Notes: generated by a model not told the origin, from the sequence alone. 64,000 nt of DNA from Epiperipatus broadwayi (GCA_028023455.1 JAQFVV010006454.1:526001-590000), one strand, 5' to 3'; shown: positions 36,440 to 49,140, counted from the stretch's first letter. Translations and numbers: made by a program.

Positions 36440-37110
36440 AAATTATATTCCACAACAAATACCAGGCTATTAAACTACAATAATACTAATGCATGGATTA
36501 GTCTTCCTTTTATACCAAGTGCATCACAAAAGTTAAAAATGTTTTGCTTGAAACAATTCAACATTAGATTTAGGATGCCTCCTCATCTCAATCAATTATT
36601 TAATAACATCAAAGATAAATTACACTTAGAACAGTCTTTCCAATAATCTACAAAATTAACTTCAACAAATGCACTTGCAATGCAATTTACTATGGTAAGT
36701 CCTGTGCTGACAGCACTACTAGATTAGCACAGCACAAGTATAGATACAAATGCATTAAAATAGACTCTAACATAATGATTATTTTTAGAGTGTGAGATAA
36801 AGTTGCATCATTTCAATCTGCTTTACATTAAAGTTGTTTGCATTGAACTTAATGACCAAAAGAAAAAATACAAAGAGGCATAGTTTATCACAAACATCAT
36901 CCAAGTGATAAATAAAAAAGACTCTTGCATTGCATTGTTGTACAAGTGGTATAAGTAAATTTACAGGCTTTCTTTCACACACCTGTTATTGTGCTATAAA
37001 TATGACTGGCCTGGTTAAAAGCAATGCTAAGCAGTAAAAAAAATCATAATTTTTAATCTTTTGTGTATAGTAACCTTCCCTATTTACTGAATTACAAATG
37101 AGTAAGGAAA
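36440..37110 (+). pseudogene. Penelope-like element C-terminal part with GIY-YIG-like domain
   Basis: Plus-strand reading across breaks gives PFIPSASQKLKMFCLKQFNI and PPHLNQLFNNIKDKL, the PLE linker pattern 'P-x-x-x-G-x-S-x-K-L-K-x-x-L-K-x-x-x-I' followed by 'L-x-x-x-x-x-x-K-D'. Then VFPIIYKINFNKCTCNAIYY-GKSCAD-TTRLAQHKY corresponds to the GIY-YIG endonuclease start (V-Y-K-I-x-C-x-x-C-x-x-x-Y-I-G-x-T-x-R-x-x-x-T-R-x-x-E-H). The tail KVVCIELNDQKKKYKEA...INKKDSCIALLYKWYK matches the conserved end of the domain. Frameshifts are present, and Y-I-G has become Y-Y-G. The RT part is missing or unrecognisable. This family differs from the 13-17 kb copies in its 3' end. Confidence 0.75.
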
Positions 37111-37320
37111 AACATAAAACCTACTTAGTTACATATTGTTGGGTTATGTAAATGACATTCAGCTGATTTAGACCATAATGGCAAAACTAAAAAAAGATAG
37201 AAAAGCACAAAATAGTGTATGAAAAACTCCTGTATCCAGTTAATCACAAAGTCATCTAATTTCAAGACAACAACACATTTCTAACAGATCACTCAAGGAA
37301 TCATCATATTTAAGTACTAA

Positions 37321-38110
37321 TACAAGGATACAAAAAGTTACATAGAAGCAAATAAAAACCCAGTTTTGAGTGAAGAAATAAGCAATGATCCTGGAGATGC
37401 GGAAAATATCTTAAATCATGTGAATACCATTATTATTAAAAATAACTGGGCAGATATAAAGATTGAGACTTATATTAAAGACAATAAAGGCCTATTGATT
37501 TCATCATCTGTAAAAAATATATATAATTATTAAAAAAGATGCTAGAAATTATAATATAGTATAAAATAAATTATATATACACATTCTTCAGGGAAATAAG
37601 TCAAATATTTAGAGTACACTGAAAGCAATGTGTAAAAGCAAATAAACATGCTGTAAATAAACTCATATAAAAATTAATATATTACCAGTATTATAGAGAC
37701 CAATACTGTCAAATATAAACAGGGAAAATACAGAGAAAGATCTTTATCAAGTCATAAAAGAATATGGTAAAAATATTTTTGAGAAAGAATGAAAATGATG
37801 CTAAGTGGCTCTTATAATGTGGAAAATTTATGTCCACAAAAACAGCAAAATAATGACCAATTGCAGAAAATATAAAAGAGAGTTAATGAGTGTGGGTATT
37901 TTTAGAGTGTTAGAGAATTTGTGCCATTATGCATTATCTGAGCATAAACAATGTGTGTTATATCTATTGACACTTTAGAATTTTACATAGCAACTCAAAA
38001 AAGTGGTGTAGATTGAATATCAAACAAATGGATCTCCTAGGCTATCATTAATCTGCCAAGATCAATATTTTGTGTTGATGAATATTGCGTATTAAGTTAT
38101 TTGCAATAAA
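37321..38110 (+). other. Coding-like degenerate stretch of unknown origin
   Basis: An open stretch of about 70 codons (37321-37532; NPVLSEEISNDPGDAENILN near its start) with normal amino-acid composition is followed by further readable pieces in shifted frames up to about 38.1 kb (for example SIDTLEFYIATQKSG). I recognise no family. It may be the remains of a mobile-element protein downstream of the PLE end. Chance cannot be excluded. Confidence 0.3.
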
Positions 38111-38114
38111 GACA

Positions 38115-40675
38115 TTTTGATATATTTATCAGTTTATTAATAATTAATTATCCTAGTTTGTATCTATATATCACATAAAAATTTTAAGATACATTATTTA
38201 TACTACAGAAGCATTTTTAAATTACTTTATAAATGCTGATAGCTATAGTTCAGTCGAGAGTTTGATAGTGGTTCTAGAGATGTAAGTACACAGGAATTTT
38301 TCAAAACATTCCATGGCATTTTTATTTCTTTGAAGCAAGTTACGTTTTTTTTTTTTTAGTTGCTAAGAGAACAACAATAATTTAGTTTTATAAAGATCAT
38401 ATTTTAAATGAAAGTTATTATGAAAAAATAATAATTTTAAAGTGATTAAAACGATGACTAACTGAACAAGCTGATATAAGCATATATTGTTGAAAATATT
38501 AAATTTAATATATAAAATCATGTGATAAAAATATAATGAATAGTAACTAGAAAATTGAACAAAATTGTAAATAAAAGATGAAAAGGAAAAGGAGATGGAT
38601 TTAAAGAAAGAAAATTAAGATTTAAATTGTATGATTATTTTTGTTTCATTTTCGGGCGGAGAATTATGTACAGTTACAAATATTCTAAAACTAATGTTGA
38701 TTTGACATCTTATAATCTTCTAATATAAATAAGCATTTTCTTCATTAAAACGGAATGAATGTTAAATTATTAATACTTAGAACAAGTAATTAGTGTTATA
38801 ATGTAAGAAACGAAATATGACTAACTTAATATACATTCTAATTTTTGCTACGTTTGCCAACTTTAATAGATTTACACAATTATAATAAATTTATGCAAAT
38901 TGACATTAAAATGTTTTGTTTTGTTTTGATTTTACTTTAAAAGAAAAATAAAAAATCCTGTCATGTTTTTAAAATTGTAAGAGAGTGAGCTTGCTTATAA
39001 AGTTATGCTTATTAGATTTGTAAGAGAATTAAAGATAATTAACTGATTTTGTAAAAAATAATAATAAGTTATTTAATTTTTTAAGACAGATTTAGTAAAA
39101 TTAACGGTTTATCAGAAAAACATTTGTTGTTTGATCAGGATTAATTATTAGTTGAGAAAAGTATTTTAAGTCTAAATTTTAAAAAGCACATTAGATCGAT
39201 ATTTTGAAAAGAGCAGTTGCCTTATCTGCTCCTCCTAAAATGTGTTTTAGAATCTTTGAAGTTAAAGAAGTTTCTATTAATTAATCAGAATAAGAAAGGA
39301 TTATCATAGTGTTGTCTAAAATTTTCAGTTATTGGAAATTTAATAAATAGTGGATAAAATTTAAATCGTTACAACTGCCCAAATTTCTGGGATATAAGTT
39401 TGCTGTAAAACGTATCTGAACAGAATTATCCTTAAAAGCTGTCCAAGAAAAGCCTATTGAAACTGAAAGTTAACACAGCCTTGGCTTTGAATGTTTTTGC
39501 TTATAGATGTAGCTTATCAAGAAAAAAGACTTTCTTTCGATATAATGGAAAGCATTAGTAATTATATAAAATACAAAGAGAAAAAAAGATCAAGTAAAAG
39601 TAGAAAATTTTGAAAAGAACTGTAGAAAAAAGAAAAGAATCCTATAAACAATTTAAAAACTAAGACAAAACCAGTTCATCCTTCAGAATACGTACTTGAC
39701 TATGAATGCCTCCCAAAATAATCAATAAATAGTCTTCAATGTATGTGTGAGTGAGGATGCTCCAAAAAAATCACTCAACTGTTTAAGAAAGTATGTGAAA
39801 ATCATACTTTATTTTTCTTTTGAGCTCAATGGTTAAAAACAGAAGATAACTATGTGAGAATTTATAATAAAAATGATTAGTCATATGTTCTATTAGTAAG
39901 TTTGCAGATGTTTATCACATATATAAAGGTAAATTACTTTAATCAATTTCCTTTCAAAAGGAGTTTATTAACTGAAGGAAAAAGTTACATCTGTTTACAG
40001 TATTACATTTGGGCATACATAGTTTCATATTTACATTATAAATAAAGTGCAGTATATGTATTTAAATCTCATGCATTACAAACATTTAGATTACAGATCT
40101 ACATATTAGAATTCATGATAACCATCAATTTATCAAGTCATTATGAAGAGTTACCTTATATAATTATTGAATTGGTAAAATATATAAACGATAAACCGAT
40201 CCAAATAATTTCTTGAACTGCCAAGTTGAACACTATTTGTAATGAAAAATGGCACTTGGTTGTCATTGTCTGTAGATAGTATAATGATAATATGCTAGTG
40301 CACTATGTAATATGAGATATTCAATTTTGACAAAAGTCATTTGGTCATAATAAGTTATAACATACCATAAATATCATTTATTCCATAGTAACAGTTTATG
40401 AGATTAGTAAATGTATTTTTAGGTGCTTCAATTAACCAAATGAATTGCAAAAAGAATATTTTATTAAAATATAGCTTTTTATTGGTACTTAATTTTAGTA
40501 AAAAAAATATATTGTCACTATCTTCAGAATTGAAGAATTATTTTGTAGACATCATTTTATTATTTCTGAATTGCTATCAATTCTGTACAATGATTGCTTT
40601 CAAATTCTATAAAGTATAAATCATAAACATTGAGAATAACAATTACTTACTATACTATTCTTGATAAATTAAACC
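38115..40675. other. AT-rich sequence with no recognised feature
   Basis: No motif, repeat or convincing reading frame seen. The 73-codon frame at 40.4-40.6 kb is not distinctive. Confidence 0.5.
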
Positions 40676-40676
40676 A

Positions 40677-40714
<38 letters not shown>

Positions 40715-40721
40715 TGGTTTA

Positions 40722-40760
<39 letters not shown>
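40668..40760. repeat. (TA)n palindrome with AAACCATGAATA arms, then second (TA)n
   Basis: AAACCATGAA, about 34 bp of TA repeats, TTCATGGTTT and another 36 bp of TA repeats follow each other. The unique 10-bp arms are perfect complements, so the first tract sits at the centre of a palindrome. Confidence 0.92.
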
Positions 40761-40762
<2 letters not shown>

Positions 40763-43665
40763 ACCCCTCACACCTATCACCAACACTAACAATTACCCGG
40801 GGGCGCCAATTCTATGGATCATAGAATAAAATATTTATTTAACTTTACCTAAATCTATTCATGAGGCTCTTAATTAAAGCTTTCACCTAAAACTAACTCA
40901 GTTGAGGGATACAGAGGTGTATGAGGTGTACAATGTACATTAGATGTGGGAGAAAATATTATTACTAATAGGAATAAACATCTATTAAGTTCTATGCTAG
41001 ACAAAAATTAAATTGGTAAAATTCTACCAGCTAAAATTAACTAATTATACTTTATTTCACCTCCTCCCATCATCCATATGCCCTGAACAACCTCTACTAT
41101 ATTATACAATTAAACTAATAACTAAAATAAAATAAAAAAATAATATTTTAGAAATTGTAATGTATAATTCACTAGATCTAAACTCAAACTAAACCTATCA
41201 CTACTAAATTTTAACTACTCACTAATCTAATCTGGCTAAATGAATTTATTATCTAATCTAAATTAAAATTGAAGATCTCAGGGAATTAACTTATGGTATG
41301 GCTTGATCTAACATTTCTATACCTCAAATTATTATTTAACATTATGAAAATAATATTATAAACCAAACAATACCCTAATTAGATACTTGCAGTTAGATAA
41401 TGAAAGAAACCGGGCACATTTTGATTTCAATTCATCATCTAAACAAAAATTAAATAACAAAACCCTTTTAAAAATGATCAGTAGGTAATTGGCATCTCAT
41501 ATAGTGTTTGAATCAAGGAAATCAACATCATCATATCTTGAGATTTATTATAATTAAATAAAATACAATTATGTTACATTAAATAAAATAAATGTATAAG
41601 CATGTGTGGAAGTGTGAAACACGAATGAATGTTATAGAAGAAACTCCAAATACAAATTTAGATAACAAAATATTTATTAATCAAATAGAAAATAGTTAAA
41701 TCAACATCTACTTTTCTTTTATTGTTATGAACAAAAATTCCAAAGGGATTTCATATCATTGAGTACAGGTTATACAAGAAGATATAATACAACATGATTC
41801 ATTAACTTTTACATCTACTATATATTTTCATCAGAGCATTTTGATAGATTGGTAAACATTTTATTTGAAACATTAAATGAACTAAATAAGTCCCTATTAT
41901 TTACTGTAAAGAAATGGCTCTTTAGCTATCAGTGATTTCTGATAGACTTCTACAAAAATAAAACAAAATAAATATGACCTTACACTTTTAGTAACTGTTT
42001 ACTAAAATATCTTTTATTCAGCTATTTAGCTGAATATCACTCATTTCCTAACTAAAAATTTATAACAACAACATAGATTAATATTCTAATTACTGGACAA
42101 ATTAAGATTTTGTATTGTTACTCTAACATATCTTAAATAAAATTACAATAAGGGGATTTAAACTAAGAATAATATTGGGTTATCTTACCAAAGAAAATGA
42201 ATACTTCTATTAATTAAATGTATTCTCCTTTGTAATTTTAAGGTACAGTATACTATTGAATAATTAGGTTCTGCTTTGCCAAAATAAAGTAAATCTTTGT
42301 ATTCATTAACTAATGTCCTATCTTTGCTTAATTATTTATGCAAATTATGATTAAATGATAAAAATCAATGAGATGAAGCTTAAATGATTACTACAAAATA
42401 TTTTAACATGATAAGTAAAGTTCTACATTAATAATGAATTTTTTTATATCAAAATTAACAATCTGTGCATGAATCTGTATTATGCTGTGTGTCAAAGAAA
42501 ATAAATAAATAATGTTAATCAATCTAATCGGTTTGCTTATGATATTTCAATATAATCATAATACGGTTGGAAGTGAAGATCAATCAATCTTTATTTATCA
42601 ACTATAATACAGATGTTTTATAAGACACTATACTTTCCTTTTATTCTTCCTTTTTATCATAAACCATCAAACACTAGGCTATAGCATAAGCTGGAAAACA
42701 TCCAATACACACATGGGATAACAGATTTATATAATTCAAAACAGGTAATATAACAATAACCTCCAAGTCTATCTTTAAGACTAAATAATTGGTGGAATAA
42801 CTCATCACCACATGAAAATCAGGGAGAAAACATCTCTAGCTTCATACACTTTTAATTCAATATATCAAATATAAAAGGAGGACTCAATCCACTCCTATCA
42901 AAATACTCCAATACATGGATAAGAAAAGGATTATTCAATTCCATACACTACACTATACTGCACTGGGCAAACTACCCATATTAAATATTCAACTAACAAA
43001 TACACTGATTCAATCCCATAAAATATTATAAACATTGTAAACTTTATAGCATATAGCCACAAAATACTTTTCATTCAGTCATAACAAAGAAATAATAATT
43101 CTCTCTTAAACAACTTTCTAATTCTTCAAATGATTGATCCTCTTTTCCTTCCGAATCCGATTGATTTAAAATCATTTTCACTGGCAATTACATATAATTA
43201 TAAATAAGTTTAATAATAGACACACACACGTATAAGCATGTGATATACAGACCATTTAAAAACACAGTAAGCAAAGAATTACTGTTAAAATATTAATTAT
43301 TACTGCTAGAATTAATAAAGAATAAAATATCTCATATCTGACAATATTTAGGACTTGGTGATGTTCAAAGAACAATTGGAGAATAAAATACTAATTACTA
43401 TGGACAAAGCAACATATTTTTTTAATATAATACATTAATATTGGCAAGAATCTGTAGTTAAATTGAATCCAAATAAATAATAAAATTGTATGTTATAGCT
43501 GAAATGATTCTTGAAAATAATAGTTTTCTAATTTATAAATCAAATATATTCGGTAAGATTTAATATAATGAACATTTTTTTTAAAATAATTATTCACCCC
43601 TTTGAATGAACTCTTCCATTGGTTTTACCATAGTGTGTGTTACTAACACACGACCAAACTTCATA
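40760..43665. other. G-poor, strand-asymmetric AT-rich region
   Basis: Begins at the end of the (TA)n tract with a comparatively GC-rich patch (ACCCGGGGGCGCCAATTCTA). It then runs about 2.5 kb with few G relative to C on the plus strand. No open frame of note. It could be a minus-strand mobile element with the tract at one end, but no domain was recognised. Confidence 0.4.
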
Positions 43666-43670
43666 TTAAA

Positions 43671-43825
<155 letters not shown>

Positions 43826-43955
43826 TTACCAGCATAATGTATTTTTTATTATGCTATTTGAGGTTCTTGTAGAACAAATTTAATAATAATAATACATATA
43901 ATAAACATATTTAAAATAATAAAACATTCCTTAACTAATACTATCTAATATGCTA

Positions 43956-44709
43956 TTAACCCTTTTCCCGCGCTCGACGAGACTCCTCGTCGACATCTAA
44001 AATCACTCTAACTCAGTTCGTTTTCATACGATAAAATTCGTTAAATACGTATTGAATTCGTTTTTAAAAGTTCTGTACGATCGTGACATCTTCCGATTTA
44101 TTTTAGAAGTAAAAAATAAAAAAAAACGCATTTAAACCTAAACAAAGAAGGAACATTATTTGTGATTGGTTCTTAGCATGCTCTCAGCCGAAAAAGACAT
44201 TCTGATTGGCTGGAAAGAACAAAGAAACTGCCTGATCAAAGAAAATAAAGAAAAACGCTGAGATTTTCATTTCGAATACGATTTAAATTATTATTAAATA
44301 ATATTTATGGAAATTAAACATAATTTTCAGAGAGAATAATAAAAAAACAAAATTATTTTCGAAAAATATTGAAGATTTAAGTAAATATATTGAAGATGTA
44401 GTAAAAAGAAATATTTACTTTTCTATAACGTAAAAGTCGATCTTTTTGTTTACATTATAACTTTTATGTTGCCGATATAGAATATCTTAGAATAAATAAA
44501 TAGCAATTTATTTTTGAAAGAACTTTCGTTTTCTTCATGACCTGAAAAATTAATTATATACTTTTTATAAACGTATCTGAGTTGAATTTAATATTATAGG
44601 CGAATATGTTTTAACAATAGGCTTTGTCTTCAGTTTGTGAGTTGGCCAATTAAAAGATTTGATTTTTACCTCATACAACCAATGATTTAATTAGCGGTTT
44701 AAGGGTTAA
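43956..44709 (+). mobile_element. piggyBac-type MITE (copy 2)
   Basis: Exactly flanked by TTAA (43956-43959 and 44706-44709). The ends are CCCTTTTCCCGC and GCGGTTTAAGGG, fitting the CCC...GGG termini and TTAA target of piggyBac elements. A subterminal hairpin TCGACGAG-ACTC-CTCGTCGA lies 15 bp inside the left end. The roughly 746-bp interior has no long frame. It is about 80-90% alike by eye to the copy at 54.39 kb and to the older one at 22.76 kb. It has more CpG and G+C near its left end than its surroundings. Confidence 0.88.
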
Positions 44710-46720
44710 ATAAAATAAAGTTCTCTTTTTTTTCTTTCCAAATGATAAGAAATGAAAAGTTTATAAAAGTTTTTACACGACTTTCCTTGTCATGTCTCCA
44801 AATAGATAAGAAAAATAATTATACTGCACAAGACAAATATTAACACAGAACAGTACAATTCCTGCAGGAGAAAACAACACAATATTATTTTTGTTGAATC
44901 CATGTGAGCATATTCAATGTTATTTAGTTATCAACTAATGAATTGCTATTGACATTGTAAATAATGAATTTCCTTAAATAAACAATATATTTCATAATGA
45001 AAATAAAATAGAAGGTTATACTTTATTCCTAGGATATATTTAACATTTAATTTCACAATCATAAAGCCATTCAGAAATATACATAGTTATTTAATTAATA
45101 ATATTTATTGAGATACAATGTCACATAACTTTATCCATTGATAATTTCATTCATCCTACTAGTCTAGAAGAACAAATAAGTATTAAAGTACATTTAATGA
45201 CATATTTAATCTTATATTTTTCTTTTACAAAGGTAAAAATATAAATAATTATGCTGCTATTCTAAGACATATGACAATAAAATTACATATTCCTTATGTA
45301 TATTTTAAATTTTGAGTTTTCTTTTATATTTGACATGAACATTGTACATTAAAGTTCTGAGAACATTCAATGATAGTTCACATTTTTCACACACATAAAT
45401 GAAGCATGTGGCAATTGTTCCCTTCATAGTATAATTAAAGCTTAAATACTTAATTGTTATAAAATAAAGAAATATTCTTTTATCCTTCCCTGTTAATTTT
45501 AAATTTAAATAAAACAATTTTACAGTCCTATTAAGCATTTCCATTTCTTAAATAATAATTTATCTTGAATAATAGAATATAACACTTATGTATACTTTAG
45601 CATAACATTGGGACAATTTAAACGATCAGCTGGAGCAAAATTGATGTATCTTTTAGTGGTTTTTAAGGACACATTTCGCAAACAAATAATATACTTAAAT
45701 TTTTAACTTGAACTCTGGAAGAGGAAAATAATTTTACTATTAAACTTTGCTAAATAACTTAGTTATAGCTGTCTTTGGTTAGCTATAATGGCTCTTGTAA
45801 AAGTTCTAATAATTGACTGACTGAAGTAGTAAAATAGACTGATTTTTTAAAAGTAATAAGTATTCCTTTTATAAACTTTTTAATAATCATTACATCATAT
45901 TATTCTCTTCCAATTGTTTATGATAATGTTAACATCATCAGAAAAAGATTGTCAATTGCTCCTCCCCCTTGCAAATCTTCTTAAGTATGCAAAAACTTTA
46001 GACAGTAAAAAAAAAAAAAAATAGAAAAAAAATTATTTTGTCTTTTAAATAAATGGAAAAAAAAATATTGAACCAATAATTAAATGTTTTTTAAAGCAGT
46101 AGAATAAAATCGATGACAATTGTTTTAATAAATAAAATATTTTACAGTATTTGTCATTATATAATTCACCTGTCCATAATTTATTGATTTATTTAAAATG
46201 TAATTAAGGTAGATTTTTAATACTGTTATTGAAATAATTAAATATTTGAATGTGATGTGGGATATTTAATGACTTAATGAAACATGTGAATGAAAAATGA
46301 AGTTGGATAATGCATGAATATTCAGTAGTAATATGGTATAGGTATTATACTATACTGACTGAAATGACAATGTGAATGATGATGAGTGAAACATATTTTA
46401 CTGTTTATGCTATAAATTTAAAATGTATAAAACAAATGGACTAAAAAATCATTCTAACAAAATTTAATACTGCTTTATGAGCAAATAAAACAAGTAAGTA
46501 ACAACCTAAACTGCACTGACTATATATATAACAAGCCATCCCCCTATTCTATTACTGATTATACCCCAAAACAAGATACCAAACATTTAAGAAATCTTTT
46601 TAATTACACCTACACTTACTATTACAGTTTTAAGTCAAAATAAATTTTTTTAAAAATTTCACGTTAATTCATTTTTTTAGAGGATTCTATCAGATATTAC
46701 TGATATACTACCACACTACT
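44710..46720. other. AT-rich sequence with no recognised feature
   Basis: Includes an A15 run near 46.0 kb. No gene or repeat was recognised. The 79-codon minus-strand frame at 45.3-45.5 kb shows no motif. Confidence 0.5.
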
Positions 46721-46754
46721 ACAATGACTATTTCTGGTGCCAAACCAGAAGGTC

Positions 46755-46757
<3 letters not shown>

Positions 46758-46845
<88 letters not shown>
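46758..46845. repeat. (TA)n microsatellite bounding the 407-bp array
   Basis: About 88 bp of TA repeats that pass without a gap into the first, truncated 407-bp unit. A small inverted repeat, CTGGTGCCAAACCAG, lies just to the left. Confidence 0.97.
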
Positions 46846-46848
<3 letters not shown>

Positions 46849-47992
46849 AGCAGATAGCATTCTACTAAAAACACCGTCAAGCATAGTTTTCTGTTTACAC
46901 AAACGTCAGAGCGAGCATTCACTATCTCTAACTTTAATTCCACTTTCAGATCATGATTTCAAGCTATTTTCTATCATCATTGAAAGACAGGAATAAGAAA
47001 CTAGATCTAAACACAAGCTCTGAGCATTTATGAAACAGTTTCTATTCATCTTGCAAGCATGAATCTTTTAGACACGTTAATGTCTTCAAACTCAGCATAG
47101 CAAGCCAGATAGCTACATGGGTCTGATCGCAGTTCAGCATCACCACATAGTAGAAGCCTCTGCAATATACATCATTGCAAGAAAGACCTCAAAGGTACAT
47201 TTATAAAAAACAAAAAACGCAAGTTAAAAAACTTGCTAACGCTTGTATTTATGATAACAGATGGTGTTCTACCAAAAACACCATCAAGCGTAGTTTTCTG
47301 TTTACACAAACATCAGAGCGAGCATTCACTATCTCTAACTTTAATTCCACTTTCAGATCATGATTTCAAGCTATTTGCTATCGTCAGTGACAGACAGGAA
47401 TAAGAAACTAGATCTAAACACAAACTCTGAGCATTTATGAAACAGTTTCTATTCAGCTTGCAAGCGTGAATCTTTTAGACATGTTAATGTCTTCAAACTC
47501 AGCATAGCAAGCCAGATAGCTACATGGGTCTGATCTCAGTTCAGCATCACCACATAGTAGAAGCCTCTGCAATATACATCATTGCAAGAAAGACCTCAAA
47601 GGTACATTTATGAAAATCAAAAAACACAAGTTAAAAAACTTGCTAACGCTTGTATTTATGATAACAGATGGCGTACTACCAAAAACACAGTCAAGCGTAG
47701 TTTTCTGTTTACACAAATATCAGAGTGAGCACTATCTCTAACTTTAATTCCACTTTCAGATTATGATTTCAAGCTATTTGCTATCATCAGTGACGGACAG
47801 GAATAAGAAACTAGATCTAAACACAAACTCTGAGCATTTATGAAACAGTTTCTATTCAGCTTGCAAGTGTGAATCTTTTAGACACGTTAGTGTCTTCAAA
47901 ATCAGCATAGCAAGCCAGATAGCTACATGGGTCTGATCTCAGTTCAGAATCCACATAGTAGAAGCCTCTGCAATATACATCATTGCAAGAAA
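46846..47992 (+). repeat. 407-bp tandem repeat, forward array (about 2.8 units)
   Basis: Landmarks such as ACTTGCTAACGCTTGTATTT recur at 47231 and 47638, exactly 407 bp apart; ATGATAGCAGAT at 46844 matches ATGATAACAGAT at 47251, again 407 bp. Units differ by a few per cent and by small indels (the third lacks ATTC in a GAGC-ATTC-ACTATC context). The first unit starts at the microsatellite in mid-repeat. The array ends at GCAAGAAAG where it meets its own inverted copy. Confidence 0.95.
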
Positions 47993-48889
47993 GATGGTGT
48001 TTTGGTAGAATGCCATCTGTTATCATAAATACAAGCATTAGCAAGTTTTTTAACATGTGTTTTTTGTTTTTCATAAATGTACCTTTGAGGTCTTTATTGC
48101 AATGATGTATATTGCAGAGGCTTCTACTATGTGGTGATGCTGAACTGAGGTCAGACCCATTTAGCTATATGGCTTGCTATGCTGAGTTTGAAGACATTAA
48201 CATGTGTAAAAGATTCACACTTGCAAGCTGAATATAAACTGTTTCATAAATTCTCAGAGTTTGTGTTTAGATCTAGTTTCTTATTCCTGTCTTTCACTAA
48301 CAATAGCAAATAGCTTGAAATCATGATCTGAAAGTGGAATTAAAGTTAGAGATAATGAATGCTTGCTCTGACGTTTGTGTAAACAAAAAATTACGCTTGA
48401 TGGTGTTTTTGGTAGAACGCCATCTGTTATCATAAATACAAGCATTAGTAAGTTTTTTAACTTGTGTTTTTTGTTTTTCATAAATGTACCTTTGAGGTCT
48501 TTCTTGCAATGATGTGTATTGAAGAGGCTTTTACTATGTGGTGATGCTGAACTGAGATCAGACCCATGTAGCTATCTGGCTTGCTATGCTGAGTTTGAAG
48601 ACATTAACGTGTCTAAAAGATTCACGCTTGCAATCTGAATAGAAACTGTTTCATAAATGCTCAGAGTTTGTGTTTAGATCTAGTTTCTTATTCCTGTCTT
48701 TCACTGACGATAGCAAATAGCTTGAAATCATGATCTGAAAGTGGAATTAAAGTTAGAGATAGTGAATGCTCGCTCTGACGTTTGCGCAAACAGAAAACTA
48801 CGCTTGACAGTGTTTTTGGTAGAACGCCATCTGTTATCATAAATACAAGCATTAGCAAGTTTTTTAACTTGTGTTTTTTGTTTTTCATA
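47993..48889 (-). repeat. 407-bp tandem repeat, inverted array (about 2.2 units)
   Basis: The same unit in reverse orientation. AAGTTTTTTAAC landmarks at 48043, 48450 and 48857 are 407 bp apart. The junction with the forward array has no spacer: GCAAGAAAG is followed directly by the complement of the start of a unit (GGTGTTTTGGTAGAAT). The right end stops at TTTTTCAT where a short (TA)n begins. Confidence 0.95.
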
Positions 48890-48900
48890 TATATATATAT
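48688..48900 (-). CDS. Reading frame carried by the 407-bp repeat (doubtful)
   Basis: From an ATG near 48888 the minus strand reads MKNKKHKLKNLLMLVFMITD and continues to SLTLIPLSDHDFKLFAIVSE before a stop at 48688. This gives about 66 codons with a basic start and a hydrophobic stretch. The same frame is open in at least four of the units despite substitutions, but one unit has a 4-base deletion that breaks it. A second frame is also open over the same region, as expected when copies share ancestry. No family is recognised. Protein coding is possible but weakly supported; a start further upstream would add unrelated flanking residues. Confidence 0.15.
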   Translation of the reverse strand: MYIYMKNKKHKLKNLLMLVFMITDGVLPKTLSSVVFCLRKRQSEHSLSLTLIPLSDHDFKLFAIVSERQE

Positions 48901-48965
48901 AATGGAATAGAAGGAAATTGAGAAAAGGGTAGTTTGATAAATTAACAATGTAATCTGTATATTTA

Positions 48966-49140
48966 ATGATATATATATAAATTTTAATGGTAAATACAAT
49001 ATTATAGTTTAAATTCTTTTGTAGCACTTTCGAATACATGGTAATCCTCATCAGCTTTAACTGAATTTCAAATTTTTTAAACTTAATGTTACATATATTT
49101 CCATAATATTGTATTTACCATTAAATCATTTATATATATA
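48966..49140. mobile_element. Foldback element with hammerhead-like core, family C
   Basis: Short arms AATGGTAAATACAATATTAT (left, near 48.99 kb) and ATAATATTGTATTTACCATT (right, near 49.10-49.12 kb) are complementary and enclose about 95 bp. (TA)n flanks both sides. The interior on the minus strand carries a hammerhead-like core. Confidence 0.75.
49021..49055 (-). ncRNA. Hammerhead ribozyme-like motif in family C element
   Basis: The minus strand reads GCTGATGA, then GGATTAC-CAT-GTATTC (a six-pair stem with one bulged T, closed by G-C next to the core), then GAAA and GTGCTAC. CTGATGA and GAAA match the hammerhead core exactly. A self-complementary AGTGCT block could form stem III between two copies, giving an NUH of CTA. 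AAATTC/GAATTT and the terminal arms could build stem I, but pairing immediately beside the core is poor. Confidence 0.35.

Noticed and set aside
36785-36982. Minus-strand 65-codon frame
   Set aside because: It is antisense to the PLE endonuclease tail, which explains the sequence better on the plus strand.
37120-37170. RT catalytic box (GYVNDIQLI)
   Set aside because: It is isolated, with no neighbouring RT motifs and the first catalytic Asp replaced, so it is probably chance.
46846-48889. CRISPR-like or coding tandem array
   Set aside because: The unit is 407 bp with no short-repeat/spacer pattern, and an inverted half, so it is a satellite-like repeat.
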